A stretch of DNA of 32,336 bases, taken from assembly GCA_030752795.1 (NCBI GenBank), contig JASMDM010000046.1, positions 1 to 32,336 of the forward strand, in the 5' to 3' direction. Both the position numbers and the translations under genes were made by a program. The notes under the pieces were generated by a model. The model saw only the letters and a list, made by a program, of their open reading frames with translations, was not told the origin of the DNA and searched no databases. This stretch comes from SAR202 cluster bacterium (GTDB taxonomy: Bacteria; Chloroflexota; Dehalococcoidia; Lucifugimonadales; UBA1123). The first letter of the stretch is position 1. Every line of letters starts with the position of its first letter. Shown here one piece after another: positions 1 to 8,297 of the stretch.

Positions 1-496
1 GGCAATGCCCGGTCACGAGCCCCATCGCAGTGACGCCCGGCCTAGGCCATTCGACAAACACTACCCTGGAGAACTCGTGCTGGGAGCCTGTCGACAGGGC
101 CTCAGTGGCCTGTCGCACGACGCCGTAGATGCTTTTCACGACAGGGATCCGGCTCAGCATTGCGTTTTGAAGCTGCACCACCCTGCGCCGGGAACCCGCG
201 GACACCAGGGCTCCGGCGAAATAGAAGGTGCCAAGCACGACGCCCACGAAGACGATCCACGTGAACACTTCGATCGCGGGGACACTTGCGATGAACGGCA
301 CTTGCGTGAAGCCGTCGATGAAGGGCCTGAGTACGTCGATGAACGCGCCGATGCTGTAGCTGACGATTATCAGCGTGGCCAGCAGCGGTATCAGGACGAG
401 AAAGCCTTTGCCGAGCCTTTGCAGCACGTGGCTCTCCAGCTGCTGGAGCCTGCCGTGCTGGTCAGCCGAATGAGAATTCTCGTGCCGGCCGTTCAT
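1..496 (-). CDS. DUF502 family membrane protein (partial, 3' end outside window)
   Basis: Reading the minus strand from ATG at 496 gives an open frame of 165 codons that leaves the window at base 1, so the C-terminus is missing. After a short hydrophilic start the protein has a helix around residues 30-52 (FLVLIPLLATLIIVSYSIG) and a second around 70-92 (FTWIVFVGVVLGTFYFAGAL). These are followed by the family-typical segments RIPVVKSIYGVVRQ and FVEWPRPG. Two N-terminal helices followed by a soluble domain match DUF502, a family of unknown function. The start lies two bases after the stop of the glycosyltransferase gene (499), with AAGG just upstream, so the two are probably translationally coupled. 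Seen: frame and motifs. Known: family architecture. The role is not known. Confidence 0.85.
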   Translation of the reverse strand, partial: MNGRHENSHSADQHGRLQQLESHVLQRLGKGFLVLIPLLATLIIVSYSIGAFIDVLRPFIDGFTQVPFIASVPAIEVFTWIVFVGVVLGTFYFAGALVSAGSRRRVVQLQNAMLSRIPVVKSIYGVVRQATEALSTGSQHEFSRVVFVEWPRPGVTAMGLVTGHC

Positions 497-498
497 CC

Positions 499-1722
499 TT
501 AATCTCCCGCGACGCTCTCCCATGATTCGCAAAGTAGGCCGGAGTAGCACTCCAGCATGCGGTCAGCAGTATGTCCCCAGCCCATTTTCAGAGCCTTCGC
601 CCTGGCCGCTCTACCCATCGCTTGCTTGAGCTCGGGGTTGGCCAGAAGTATCTCCAGGCGTTGAGCGAAGGGCTCCGGGCATCGCCAGGGAACCAAGTAC
701 CCCGATTCGCCACTGTCGATAAAGGTTTTGAGTCCGCCAACTCTCGAAGCGACTACCGGCGTACCGCACGCCATCGCTTCAAGCGCCGCAAGACCAAAGC
801 TCTCCGAGTACGACGGCAACACGTACGCGTCGGCGGCGCTGTAGTATTTTGGCAATTCGCCTTGCCCAACCGCGCCGGTAAACGTCACGACATCTCGGAG
901 CCCGAGTTCTTCGGTGAGATCCCCGAGTCGGTCCAACTCCGCATCGTTGTCGGGATGACCTCCAACGATCAACACCCGCAAATCCACCAGATCCTCGACG
1001 AGGGCTACAGACCTGAGTAAGATCTCGATTCCCTTCAGTCGTTCAATCCGACCTACGTACAGTATAACCCTGTTTTCCTTAATACCCAATGCCTGTCGAG
1101 CAAGTTGTTTGTCGACGGACGCAAACAGGTCCAGGTCGACCCCAGCCGGCACCACAGATATCTTGCGAGGATCGGCATTGTAGAGCCGAACGACGTCTTG
1201 CTTCTCTTCTTCGGTGGACACCACGATCGTGTCGGCGTCTTCGATGACCAGGCCCTCGACGTCGACGCGCCTGGCTGGCTCGCGCTCGCCCACGCGGGCC
1301 CTCAGCTTGGTCTTGGCCAACGTGTGGAACGTCGTCACGTGCGGAACGTCCCATTTCTGCCTTAACGTCATGCCCACCCGGCCGGAGAGCCAGTAATGGG
1401 AATGGACCAGATCGTATGTAGTGCCCTCCGAGCGCTGGAAAGCGTAGAGCTCGCCGAGGAACTCCGGGATGTAGTCGAAGAGGTCCTCTTTGGCCGCGTC
1501 GATCGGGCCGGCGTTCAGGTGAACGACTCTCGCGCCTTCTTCGAGCTCAACGACCTTGGGATCGTTTGGATCGTGATATCGGGTAAATACATCAACGTCC
1601 GTACCTTGGCGGGCCAGCTCTCGCGCGAGCTGGAGGACGTATACGTTCATGCCGCCTGTGTCCTTTTCGCCGAGCCGCGCAACCGGACACCCATGGAAAC
1701 TAAGTATCGCCAATCTTCGCAT
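499..1722 (-). CDS. Glycosyltransferase family 4 (MshA/sucrose-phosphate-synthase-like)
   Basis: A retaining GT-B glycosyltransferase that should transfer a sugar from a nucleotide-sugar donor; the acceptor cannot be read from sequence. The N-terminal Rossmann half has the loop GGMNVYVLQLARELA, then HSHYWLSG and FHTLAK. The C-terminal half has the donor-binding GRIERLKG and the E-x7-E signature in SESFGLAALEAMACG followed by TPVVAS. This order is that of GT4 enzymes of the MshA/sucrose synthase type. The open frame extends to a TTG at 1791 with an ATG at 1776. I prefer ATG 1722 because TGGAG sits six bases upstream and the first beta strand (RRLAILSFHG) follows directly; ATG 1734 is also possible. 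It ends two bases before the DUF502 start. Mycothiol is not expected in this kind of organism, so a sucrose-like or glycolipid product is at least as likely. Confidence 0.88.
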   Translation of the reverse strand: MRRLAILSFHGCPVARLGEKDTGGMNVYVLQLARELARQGTDVDVFTRYHDPNDPKVVELEEGARVVHLNAGPIDAAKEDLFDYIPEFLGELYAFQRSEGTTYDLVHSHYWLSGRVGMTLRQKWDVPHVTTFHTLAKTKLRARVGEREPARRVDVEGLVIEDADTIVVSTEEEKQDVVRLYNADPRKISVVPAGVDLDLFASVDKQLARQALGIKENRVILYVGRIERLKGIEILLRSVALVEDLVDLRVLIVGGHPDNDAELDRLGDLTEELGLRDVVTFTGAVGQGELPKYYSAADAYVLPSYSESFGLAALEAMACGTPVVASRVGGLKTFIDSGESGYLVPWRCPEPFAQRLEILLANPELKQAMGRAARAKALKMGWGHTADRMLECYSGLLCESWESVAGD

Positions 1723-2021
1723 CTGTGGCTCCATTGATCGTGCCAAATCCCTCCGCCGATCCGGGGAGGGTCTCATTTTCTCGCCGTCCAAGCGTCACGC
1801 CCTGACGCCCGTGGTATTCTCGGAGTTGAGCGGCGTGCGCCGTTTCGTTTTCGCTAGTTGATCGCCAACGTGTTAGATATTCGGTTCCGCACGCGTCACC
1901 TATGCTGGCCGCGGTTAGCATGCCAGTGGGTGAGTTGGGCTACGTCTTCAACGAATCGGGACGAATATCGCCAACTTACGACGTTGCATGAGCGGTTTTG
2001 GAATCGCTCGCAGACCGATCG

Positions 2022-3005
2022 TCAGCGACGAGCGGTCATGTCGAAGAGCGATTCGTCGTGAGCGCCGAGGTCGTATTTGTAGCGCTCATCGCCCTTGAGG
2101 AAATTGAAAGACTCCCGCCCCTCCTCTATCGCCGCCTGGATGCTGAATGCCTTGTTGATCAAGCCGACGCTCAACCGTGAATACTCGGGATTGTACCCGC
2201 TATTGTACAGCAGATACGATTCCCCGTAATCGAAACAAATACATCCCGCAACTCGCTGGCCTTCGACTTCCAGAAAGTATAATTTGAATTGATCGCGCGC
2301 CGAGAGCTCTTGAGCGATGTCGATGAAGAACTTTTCCCGCTCGGGCGTCAGGAACTCGTCTTTCTCATCGCTGCTGGCGCGCAGCAGTTTGAAGAAATCT
2401 TGCATGCAGCCATCGAGGGTGTCCGCTTGCTGACACGAGTACTGGTGCGGGCTGTCAGCCTGTTCGAGCCGCTTGATCTTTCGGCGCAGCTCGTGGCGAT
2501 GCTTCTTGCGCAAACCTCCGAGGTACTCATCCCAAGTTCCGGGAAGGCACGTCACCGGCGTCGTTTCTTTCTCTTCGATGTTCACCGAGAAGCCCAATTT
2601 CCGAACAATCTCCGGCAGATGCTGCAGCGTCGGAGAATTGTGCGGCAGCGAGGGCAGGTCCAGCGTGTCGAATTCGAGCTCGCTCAGGTGCTCGCCGAGC
2701 GCGACGTAAAAGGCAGTCTCCTCGCCGTCCGGAACCAAGAAGTCGAAGTAGTCGAACAGGTCTCGATCGCCCGCGAACGTCAGGACGCCGTCGCGTAGCA
2801 TCAGCGGCGAGACGCCGATCAGCCGGTCACCGTCTCGCACGGAACTGATCTGCAGCTCGTTGCCCTCTCCGAAATTGTCCCACCAGATCTTCTGCCACCA
2901 AGGAGTGACGAATATCGTATCGGTCGAACATGAGGGCAAAATGCCCTCCCATTCGCTCCAGATCGATTCGAATGTCTCCTTTTGGATGATGCTACCCACC
3001 TTCAC
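2022..3005 (-). CDS. BioF2-like / FemAB-related acyltransferase (GNAT fold)
   Basis: About 327 residues matching the Acetyltransf_6 (BioF2-like, CelD-related) group of GNAT-fold proteins, which move acyl or aminoacyl groups and are often found beside cell-surface polysaccharide genes. Visible family marks are WDEYLGGLRKKHRHELRRK in the middle, RVAGCICFDYGESYLLYNSG, and near the end FNFLKGDERYKYDLGA, the usual F-L-R/K-G-D-E-x-Y-K motif. The frame is open up to 3125, but that extension lies inside folE. The likely start is GTG at 3005, overlapping the folE stop (GTGA-type overlap), or GTG 2999, which is eight bases from GCAGGAG. The gene is therefore probably translated from the folE mRNA. The substrate is unknown; the downstream glycosyltransferase makes a glycan-related role plausible but unproven. 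Confidence 0.8.
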   Translation of the reverse strand: MKVGSIIQKETFESIWSEWEGILPSCSTDTIFVTPWWQKIWWDNFGEGNELQISSVRDGDRLIGVSPLMLRDGVLTFAGDRDLFDYFDFLVPDGEETAFYVALGEHLSELEFDTLDLPSLPHNSPTLQHLPEIVRKLGFSVNIEEKETTPVTCLPGTWDEYLGGLRKKHRHELRRKIKRLEQADSPHQYSCQQADTLDGCMQDFFKLLRASSDEKDEFLTPEREKFFIDIAQELSARDQFKLYFLEVEGQRVAGCICFDYGESYLLYNSGYNPEYSRLSVGLINKAFSIQAAIEEGRESFNFLKGDERYKYDLGAHDESLFDMTARR

Positions 3006-3607
3006 ATCTCCTGCAACGTCGCCAGGAAGTCGCGCCTGGCGTCCGGTTGTGTCTTCAGGCTGCCCCTGCTGGCTTGGGTCACGATTTCGGACCCCAGTTT
3101 TTTGACGCCTCGCAAGGTCATGCACATGTGCGTTGCGCTCATGATGAGCGCCGCCCTTTCGGCTTTGAGCGTTGTGTACACCAGGTCGACGAATTGATTG
3201 GTCAGCCGTTCCTGGATTTGCGGGCGTTTCGCGAGCACGTCCAATGCTCGCGCCAATTTGCTTGCGCCGGCGACTCGCCCGTTGGGCACATAACCGATAT
3301 GGGCAGTTCCGTAGAACGGCAGGGAATGGTTCTCACATATAGAACTGAACTGGATTCCCTTCAGGACCACGATGCCCCTATGGCCTTCTTCAAAGCCCGT
3401 CGCCAATTCTTCCGCGGGGTCTCGGTGGAGACCTGAAAAGAATTCCGCGTACATGCGGGCGACTCTGCGCGGCGTTTCCCGCAAGCCCTCGCGGCTAGGA
3501 TCATCTCCGATAGCCTCGAGTATCGACGAAACCGCCTCGCTGATTTGATCTTCTTTAATCAGACGCTGTCCAACTTTCCGCGGGCGGGATATCCGGATTT
3601 GGGCCAC
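3002..3607 (-). CDS. folE: GTP cyclohydrolase I
   Basis: Converts GTP to 7,8-dihydroneopterin triphosphate, the first step of tetrahydrofolate (and, in some bacteria, queuosine) synthesis. It is a cytosolic zinc enzyme forming a homodecamer. The 201-residue length fits the family. The zinc ligands are visible as Cys91 and His94 in CENHSLPFYG and Cys162 in ATHMCMTLRGV. Further signatures are GDDPSREGLRETPRRVARMY near residue 34 and GRVAGASKLAR near 110. The start is uncertain: GTG 3607 has no good ribosome-binding site and residues 1-17 are not conserved, so translation may begin nearer LIKEDQIS. The downstream acyltransferase overlaps the stop codon. glyA, a folate-dependent enzyme, lies nearby but on the other strand. 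Confidence 0.95.
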   Translation of the reverse strand: MAQIRISRPRKVGQRLIKEDQISEAVSSILEAIGDDPSREGLRETPRRVARMYAEFFSGLHRDPAEELATGFEEGHRGIVVLKGIQFSSICENHSLPFYGTAHIGYVPNGRVAGASKLARALDVLAKRPQIQERLTNQFVDLVYTTLKAERAALIMSATHMCMTLRGVKKLGSEIVTQASRGSLKTQPDARRDFLATLQEM

Positions 3608-3784
3608 AGGAGGCCGGTCTTCCGTCTCGCGTTGATTTATCTGCGAATATGGTCTGATCGAATGCGGGCGCCTTATGTGGGATGCCGCAGAACCAAAAAC
3701 GATTCAGGCCAAAGCGCGGGCCGTGTCGTTTTTCGTCCGAAGTGCGGTTGCGGATCGTTCCTCGCTCGCCGTTGAATTGCGCCG

Positions 3785-4840
3785 TCAATTCAACTTCAGG
3801 GCCTCTTCTACGGCTGATATATCCGGCGGGTACTCTTCCATCCAAACCGGCTCGACTTCGTTGGCCAGGTCGGGGTCTTTGAGTCCGGAGCCCGTGATGA
3901 CGCAGACCACTCGTTTCCCTTCAAGCGAGGTACCTGCCTCGGATCGTTTGAGAAGCCCGGCGACGCCCGCCGCGGACGCTGGTTCGCAGAACAAGCCCTC
4001 GCCGTTGGCCATCAGCTTGTACGCGTCCATGATCTCGTCGTCGGAGACCATGCCGATCGAGCCACCGGACTCGTTTCGGGCATTTATCGCCTTGCTCCAA
4101 CTCGCCGGATTGCCTACGCGGATGGCGGATGCGATGGTTTCGGGTTCAGCGACCACATCGCCTCGGACGATCGGCGCCGCTCCCTCCGCCTGAAATCCCA
4201 TCATCATCGGGAGCACCGACGTCCACTCGTTGTGATACGCCTCTTTGAAGCCCAGCCAGTATGCTGTGATGTTTCCGGCGTTCCCGACTGGTATGAACAG
4301 GTAGTCCGGCGCGGCACCCAGGTCTTCGACGATCTCGAACGACGCGGTCTTCTGGCCTTGTATCCTGTGCGGGTTGACGGAGTTGACCAGCACAACAGGG
4401 TTGCGCTCGGTAAGCTCACGCACCATGTTCATGGCGACGTCGAAGCTTCCGCGAATCAGCATTATGCGGGCGCCGTAAGCGATTGCTTGGGCGAGTTTTC
4501 CTCGGGCAACGTTGCCCTTCGGGACGATCACGGTGGTCGACAATCCGCAATAAGCTCCGTAGGCCGCAGCTGATGCACTTGTGTTGCCAGTGGACGCGCA
4601 CACGAGGCTCGTCCCGCCTGCCTCGATCGCCTTGGCGACCGCGACCACCATGCCGCGATCTTTGAACGATCCGGTCGGATTGCAACCTTCAAGTTTGAAG
4701 TAGAGCTCGTCGCAGCCCACCATGTCGGCGATCTTACGAGACTTCACCAACGGCGTGGAGCCCTCCCCTATCGAGAACATTGGGGTGTCGTCGGTCACAG
4801 GGAGGTAGTCTTTGTATTTTTCGAGGACGCCCTGTCGCAT
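3785..4840 (-). CDS. thrC: Threonine synthase
   Basis: PLP enzyme that turns O-phosphohomoserine into threonine plus phosphate, the last step of threonine synthesis. From ATG 4840 the protein has 351 residues, matching the short threonine synthase class. The PLP lysine is Lys60 in NPTGSFKDRG. ASTGNTSAS and GNAGNITAYW bind the cofactor and its phosphate. IGEGSTPLV near the N-terminus and GSGLKDPD near the C-terminus are also typical. The frame is open to 5131, but those 97 extra codons overlap the divergent hpf promoter and gene and look unlike the family, so ATG 4840 (MRQGVLEKYKDYLP) is chosen; the ribosome-binding site (GACGAG) is weak. A divergent promoter region lies upstream. Confidence 0.94.
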   Translation of the reverse strand: MRQGVLEKYKDYLPVTDDTPMFSIGEGSTPLVKSRKIADMVGCDELYFKLEGCNPTGSFKDRGMVVAVAKAIEAGGTSLVCASTGNTSASAAAYGAYCGLSTTVIVPKGNVARGKLAQAIAYGARIMLIRGSFDVAMNMVRELTERNPVVLVNSVNPHRIQGQKTASFEIVEDLGAAPDYLFIPVGNAGNITAYWLGFKEAYHNEWTSVLPMMMGFQAEGAAPIVRGDVVAEPETIASAIRVGNPASWSKAINARNESGGSIGMVSDDEIMDAYKLMANGEGLFCEPASAAGVAGLLKRSEAGTSLEGKRVVCVITGSGLKDPDLANEVEPVWMEEYPPDISAVEEALKLN

Positions 4841-4880
4841 CTCGTCAATTCTCGTGAGCGGTTCAAGAATGGCTAAACTT

Positions 4881-4910
4881 ACTCTAACCCACAAGCTCGA
4901 CGGGTGACAA
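4881..4910 (-). promoter_or_regulatory. Putative sigma-70-like promoter for thrC
   Basis: On the minus strand TTGTCA (4910-4905) is followed after 18 bases by TAGAGT (4886-4881). These match the -35 and -10 consensus at five and four of six positions. The -10 lies about 40 bases upstream of the chosen thrC start. This is prediction from pattern only. Confidence 0.4.
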
Positions 4911-4928
4911 GTGCGCAGGCACGCAACC

Positions 4929-4957
4929 TTGATCGGTCCAACGACTGCACCTACAAT
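4929..4957 (+). promoter_or_regulatory. Putative sigma-70-like promoter for hpf
   Basis: TTGATC at 4929-4934 and TACAAT at 4952-4957 are separated by exactly 17 bases, a good housekeeping promoter pattern. It points toward hpf and would give an 80-base leader before the TTG start at 5042. It is back to back with the thrC promoter; the two -35 boxes are 19 bases apart. Confidence 0.55.
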
Positions 4958-5041
4958 GATGGTATCGTCTCGGCAGGTCGATGCAACCGTTTTGCGCCGG
5001 AGCCCCGACCGACGATATCCCTTCCCTCGGAGGCGCCTACA

Positions 5042-5629
5042 TTGGACATCCGCATCCAAGCCAAAGACATCGAACTTAACGACGACGCCGAGAACTACGT
5101 CCACAAAAAACTCGACCGCCTTGAACGTCACATGGCCCAGATTAACGGTGTGCGAGTCGAGATTTCACGCGGCACTTCGAAAGGGCGAGGCAAAGGCGTT
5201 GTCGCCCAGATGACGTTGTCCGTCGGCAAATACACGCTGCGGGGACAGGACACCGGAGTCAACATCTACGCCGCCGTCGACGGCGTCACCGATGTCGTCG
5301 ATCGCCAGATTCGCCGATTCAAGGGCAAGGTGTACCGCTCCGAGCAACCGAGACAACGCGGATCCGACATCGAATCGCTCAACGTATCGGCCTCGGCGCC
5401 GGATCAGGCCGACCTCGCCAACCGGCAAGAAGCCGAAGAAGAGCTGGGCAGCGTCGTCAGGACCAAGCGATTCAACATGGCCCCCATGTCGGTCGAGGAC
5501 GCCATTTTCCAGATGGAGCTGTTGAGCCACGGTTTCTTCCTGTTTTTCAACATGGACTCCAGCGAGTACAATGTTGCCTACCGTCGGAGCGACGGCGGCT
5601 ACGGGATCATCGAGCCCGAGCTCACGTAA
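5042..5629 (+). CDS. hpf: Long-form ribosome hibernation promoting factor (HPF/YfiA family)
   Basis: Binds the small ribosomal subunit at the mRNA/tRNA sites and drives 70S pairing into inactive 100S dimers in resting cells. The 195-residue protein has both parts of long HPF. The N-terminal S30AE domain (about 1-100) begins LDIRIQAKDIELNDDAENYV and carries the basic helix DVVDRQIRRFKGK. After a variable linker comes the C-terminal dimerisation domain (about 137-195), with KRFNMAPMSVEDAIFQME, GHGFFLFFN-type residues (SHGFFLFFN here) and NVAYRRSDGGYGIIEPE. The frame is open from an ATG at 4904, but that would include the promoter. TTG 5042 is preferred because GGAGG (5029-5033) lies eight bases upstream and the conserved domain starts exactly there. 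Confidence 0.93.
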   Translation: MDIRIQAKDIELNDDAENYVHKKLDRLERHMAQINGVRVEISRGTSKGRGKGVVAQMTLSVGKYTLRGQDTGVNIYAAVDGVTDVVDRQIRRFKGKVYRSEQPRQRGSDIESLNVSASAPDQADLANRQEAEEELGSVVRTKRFNMAPMSVEDAIFQMELLSHGFFLFFNMDSSEYNVAYRRSDGGYGIIEPELT

Positions 5630-5652
5630 CTCGTCGTCGATCGAGACAGTCG

Positions 5653-5677
5653 GATGACGAACACGAGGCTCGTCATC
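5653..5677 (+). terminator. Possible weak terminator hairpin after hpf
   Basis: A perfect 8-bp inverted repeat (GATGACGA at 5653-5660, TCGTCATC at 5670-5677) with a 9-base loop lies 24 bases after the hpf stop. It is followed only by TCTTGG, without a T tract, so termination would be weak or factor-dependent. Nothing resembling a glycine or other riboswitch was seen in the remaining leader of glyA. Confidence 0.35.
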
Positions 5678-5812
5678 TCTTGGTGATGGCGACCTGCCGA
5701 GGGCCGCGCTTTGCGTTCGGTCGCGCCCGCGCATTCGATGTCGGCGTCTGTTCGCCAGACCTGAGACCGCTCCGATGTTCAACGAAACCCTAGCTCGCAA
5801 CGGAGGGCTGTC

Positions 5813-7057
5813 ATGACCTCGCTCAGGGAACAAGACCCGCGATTGGCTGACGTGATCACCAACGAGATCAACCGCCAGCGCAACAATATCAACCTCATCG
5901 CGTCCGAGAACTACGCAAGCGAGGCCGTTCTCGAAGCGCAAGGCTCCGTTCTCACGAACAAGTACGCCGAGGGTTATCCGGGCAAGCGGTATTATGGCGG
6001 CTGCGAGTTCGTCGACGTAGGCGAACGTTTGGCGATCGAACGCGCGAAAGAACTCTTCGAGGCTGAGCACGCCAACGTCCAGCCGCACTCCGGCGCCCAG
6101 GCGAACATGGCGGCTTACTTTGCCATGATTCAACCGGGCGATACGGTGATGGGGATGAGCCTGGACCACGGCGGGCACCTGACGCACGGCAGTCCAGTCA
6201 ATTTCTCCTCAAAGCTCTACAACTTCGTGCCGTACGAGGTCGACCGCGAACTCGAGATCATCGACTACGACGCGCTGGCGCGGACCGCTGAAGAACACCG
6301 CCCGAAGCTGATCGTCTCCGGGGCGACCGCGTACACCAGGGTGATCGATTTCCACAAGCTCAGGGAGATCGCGGACCAGGTCGGAGCTCAGCTCATGGCG
6401 GACATGGCGCATATCGCGGGACTGGTGGCGACGGACGAGCATCCGACTCCCGTCGGCGAGGCGCACATCGTTTCGACCACCACGCACAAGACGCTTCGCG
6501 GGCCGCGCGGCGGCATGATCTTGTGCGACCAGGACCTGGCCCGGAACGTTGACCGCGCGGTGTTTCCCAACGCCCAGGGCGGTCCGCTGCAACACATCAT
6601 TGCGGCCAAAGCGGTGGCGTTCGGAGAGGCGCTTAGGCCTGAATTCGCCGACTACCAGCGCCAGATCAAAGCCAACGCCCGAGCGCTCGCCGACACGTTG
6701 GCGGACGGCGGACTCCGCTTAGTTGCCGGCGGGACCGACAACCACATGGTGCTGGTCGACTTGACTCCCGCCGACATCACCGGTCGACGCGCCGAAGAGG
6801 CGCTGGGGCGCGCCAACATCGTCGTCAACCGGAACGCCATTCCATACGATTCGCGACCTCCGCGCGTCGCCAGCGGTGTACGCCTCGGAACGCCTGCGAT
6901 CACATCGCGCGGACTCATGGAGGAAGACTCACGCGGCGTGGGCCGCCTAATCCTGCGGGTGCTGAACGCGATGGGCGACGAGTCTGTCGAGAATCAGGTA
7001 CGCGATGAGGTCGTCGAAATGTCTCGGCGATTCCCCGTGCCCGGCATAGACCGGTAA
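5813..7057 (+). CDS. glyA: Serine hydroxymethyltransferase
   Basis: PLP enzyme that interconverts serine plus tetrahydrofolate with glycine plus 5,10-methylene-THF, the main one-carbon source of the cell. The 414-residue length is standard. The N-terminus ([11 protein letters not shown]) and [15 protein letters not shown] (about 49-63) are hallmark sequences. [10 protein letters not shown] (91-100), DMAHIAGLV (197-205) and the PLP lysine Lys226 in [13 protein letters not shown] are all intact, so the enzyme should be active. The start is well set by GGAGG seven bases upstream of ATG 5813. It is probably transcribed alone or weakly with hpf, 183 bases upstream. The convergent small RNA candidate ends 59 bases beyond its stop. 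Confidence 0.97.
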   Translation: MTSLREQDPRLADVITNEINRQRNNINLIASENYASEAVLEAQGSVLTNKYAEGYPGKRYYGGCEFVDVGERLAIERAKELFEAEHANVQPHSGAQANMAAYFAMIQPGDTVMGMSLDHGGHLTHGSPVNFSSKLYNFVPYEVDRELEIIDYDALARTAEEHRPKLIVSGATAYTRVIDFHKLREIADQVGAQLMADMAHIAGLVATDEHPTPVGEAHIVSTTTHKTLRGPRGGMILCDQDLARNVDRAVFPNAQGGPLQHIIAAKAVAFGEALRPEFADYQRQIKANARALADTLADGGLRLVAGGTDNHMVLVDLTPADITGRRAEEALGRANIVVNRNAIPYDSRPPRVASGVRLGTPAITSRGLMEEDSRGVGRLILRVLNAMGDESVENQVRDEVVEMSRRFPVPGIDR

Positions 7058-7116
7058 GCAATGGGACGACGGGACCAAGGTCATGCTTTCTGCCTTGTCG
7101 TGAGAGCGCGCACCCG

Positions 7117-7238
7117 AAAATACAAAACCCCCCGGGCGTTGCCGCGGAGGGTTGTCCTGCTCGGTATTCTGACGAAAGACAAGCACTCGGCCACCGCCTA
7201 AGCCTCGCCACGGCGACCGAATGCTCATCTTCATTATA
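7117..7238 (-). ncRNA. Candidate small structured RNA (novel), with promoter -10 and terminator
   Basis: No protein explains this interval. On the minus strand a perfect TATAAT (7238-7233) is followed about seven bases later by the first arm of a long hairpin (7225-7211). This pairs with 7196-7182 over 15 consecutive base pairs, including three G-U pairs, around a 14-base loop. Because G-U pairs become A-C mismatches in the opposite transcript, the structure favours minus-strand RNA. After a 28-base linker comes a terminator-like hairpin (7153-7126): AACCCTCC paired with GGGGGGTT, an inner GCG/CGC stem closed by a GCAA tetraloop, then UUUUGUAUUUU. The predicted RNA is about 110 bases. No good -35 box is visible. 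It lacks the SRP RNA core (no GGAAG-type loop) and does not resemble tmRNA or 6S RNA. The function is unknown. Confidence 0.55.
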
Positions 7239-7377
7239 CACGCCGTCGCAAATGCCCCTTTTTGAACGCACACGGTTCTCCTGACGATCATGCCTGGATA
7301 GCCGCTGGTCATCTCGCCGGTCAACCGCGATTCGATATGCTACGATGGGCTGAACGCGTACATGGGTATGTGATGCA

Positions 7378-8028
7378 ATGGCGATGCCGCGTTCAGGTCC
7401 ATATCTCTGGGTTACCTGGCTCTCGAAGCTGCTTGTCGGTGACGCCTCGTGCGAGTGGGCCACCTGGTTTCGAGCTCATCACAAGGACTACGCCAAGACA
7501 CCTCGCACCTACCACTTTGCGAGTTGGCAGATGAACCACGCCGCGCGGATAGGCGAAGTCGGCGCCGCCCTGGAAACCAGAAGCCAGACGGTGCTCACGG
7601 AAAGGCAGTGTCACTTCAGCCTGCGCGGGGAGTCTGGGGCGATGTTGGCGGGCAGGCCGGATCTCGTCACCATCGACGACGACCAGGGAGTGGTCTACGA
7701 CATCAAGACGGGCCAGCCTTCGATCGCCGACCACGCCCAGCTCATGATCTACATGTACGCCCTGCCGCACGTCGACCGGTTTCGCGACATGGAGCTCAAT
7801 GGACGCATCGTCTATCGCGACCACGACATCGATATCCCCGCGACAGCCATCGACAACTCATTCCGCGGCAATCTGTTTTCGCTTCTGCGCCGAGTCGTCT
7901 CGCCGGACCCGCCCCGGCAAGCGCCCAGCCAATTGGAGTGCGCGTTTTGCGACCTTACACCCGCCGACTGTCCTCAACGGATCGCATTCGAGCCGGAAAT
8001 CGAGACAACGGACGTCCCTGACTTCTAG
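7378..8028 (+). CDS. Stand-alone PD-(D/E)XK nuclease with Cas4-like four-cysteine Fe-S motif
   Basis: A 216-residue protein of the PD-(D/E)XK superfamily (RecB/Cas4-like), which cleaves DNA using Mg2+ or Mn2+. The catalytic residues are in order: Asp95 (GRPDLV), Asp108 and Lys110 (YDIKTG), and a QxxxY-type motif Gln121-Tyr125 (QLMIY). Cys25 near the N-terminus and Cys188, Cys191 and Cys198 near the C-terminus (CAFCDLTPADC) match the split four-cysteine arrangement that holds a [4Fe-4S] cluster in Cas4 and AddB. There is no helicase domain, cas gene or CRISPR array in the window, so it is a free-standing nuclease of unknown job, perhaps in repair. The start ATG 7378 has a poor ribosome-binding site; ATG 7384 is possible. 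Confidence 0.8.
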   Translation: MAMPRSGPYLWVTWLSKLLVGDASCEWATWFRAHHKDYAKTPRTYHFASWQMNHAARIGEVGAALETRSQTVLTERQCHFSLRGESGAMLAGRPDLVTIDDDQGVVYDIKTGQPSIADHAQLMIYMYALPHVDRFRDMELNGRIVYRDHDIDIPATAIDNSFRGNLFSLLRRVVSPDPPRQAPSQLECAFCDLTPADCPQRIAFEPEIETTDVPDF

Positions 8029-8051
8029 GTTGCTCGACCCCGATCTTTCGA

Positions 8052-8297
8052 TCAGCCGCCGTTGGTCACCACCGCAGACGTGCTAATGACCGGATCCGGA
8101 GACGTCGCGTTGCCGGCGCCTGAAATCGGCAGCGTCAACGCAACGAAAGCCCACATCACAACTCCGGCTGCCCCTCCGGCCGCTCCCATCGACCTGGCGC
8201 CGTCCCGCGTGCTCGATCGATAGAATACGATTCCGCCCACTATCAGTACGGCGCCGAGGATGGCCATCGCCATTTGAATCATAAAGCCCCAGTCCAT
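8052..8297 (-). CDS. Small two-helix membrane protein, hypothetical
   Basis: An 81-residue protein with two hydrophobic segments, about 6-26 (MIQMAMAILGAVLIVGGIVF) and about 38-60 (GGAAGVVMWAFVALTLP), joined by a short basic loop (YRSSTRDGARS). A polar Ser/Thr-rich tail follows. It would sit in the cytoplasmic membrane with both ends on the same side. GGGAGG lies six bases before ATG 8297, which is the main reason to believe it is real. A -10-like TATACT lies about 110 bases upstream on the same strand. I do not recognise a family. It is convergent with the nuclease gene and stands alone. Confidence 0.6.
   Translation of the reverse strand: MDWGFMIQMAMAILGAVLIVGGIVFYRSSTRDGARSMGAAGGAAGVVMWAFVALTLPISGAGNATSPDPVISTSAVVTNGG

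Noticed and set aside
5630-5812. A glycine, THF or SAM riboswitch upstream of glyA
   Set aside because: I could not find the conserved cores; only a simple hairpin at 5653-5677 is present.
5165-6187. A 340-codon minus-strand frame across hpf and glyA
   Set aside because: It runs antisense to two conserved genes and the gap between them; composition reflects their codons.
7117-7238. The RNA candidate as SRP RNA, 6S RNA or a riboswitch of glyA
   Set aside because: The SRP core motif is missing, the single 15-bp stem does not fit 6S, and it is convergent with glyA rather than in its leader.
6915-7463. A 182-codon minus-strand frame over the small RNA candidate
   Set aside because: It has no ribosome-binding site or family pattern, crosses the glyA end, and would pass through the predicted terminator; the RNA structure explains the region better.
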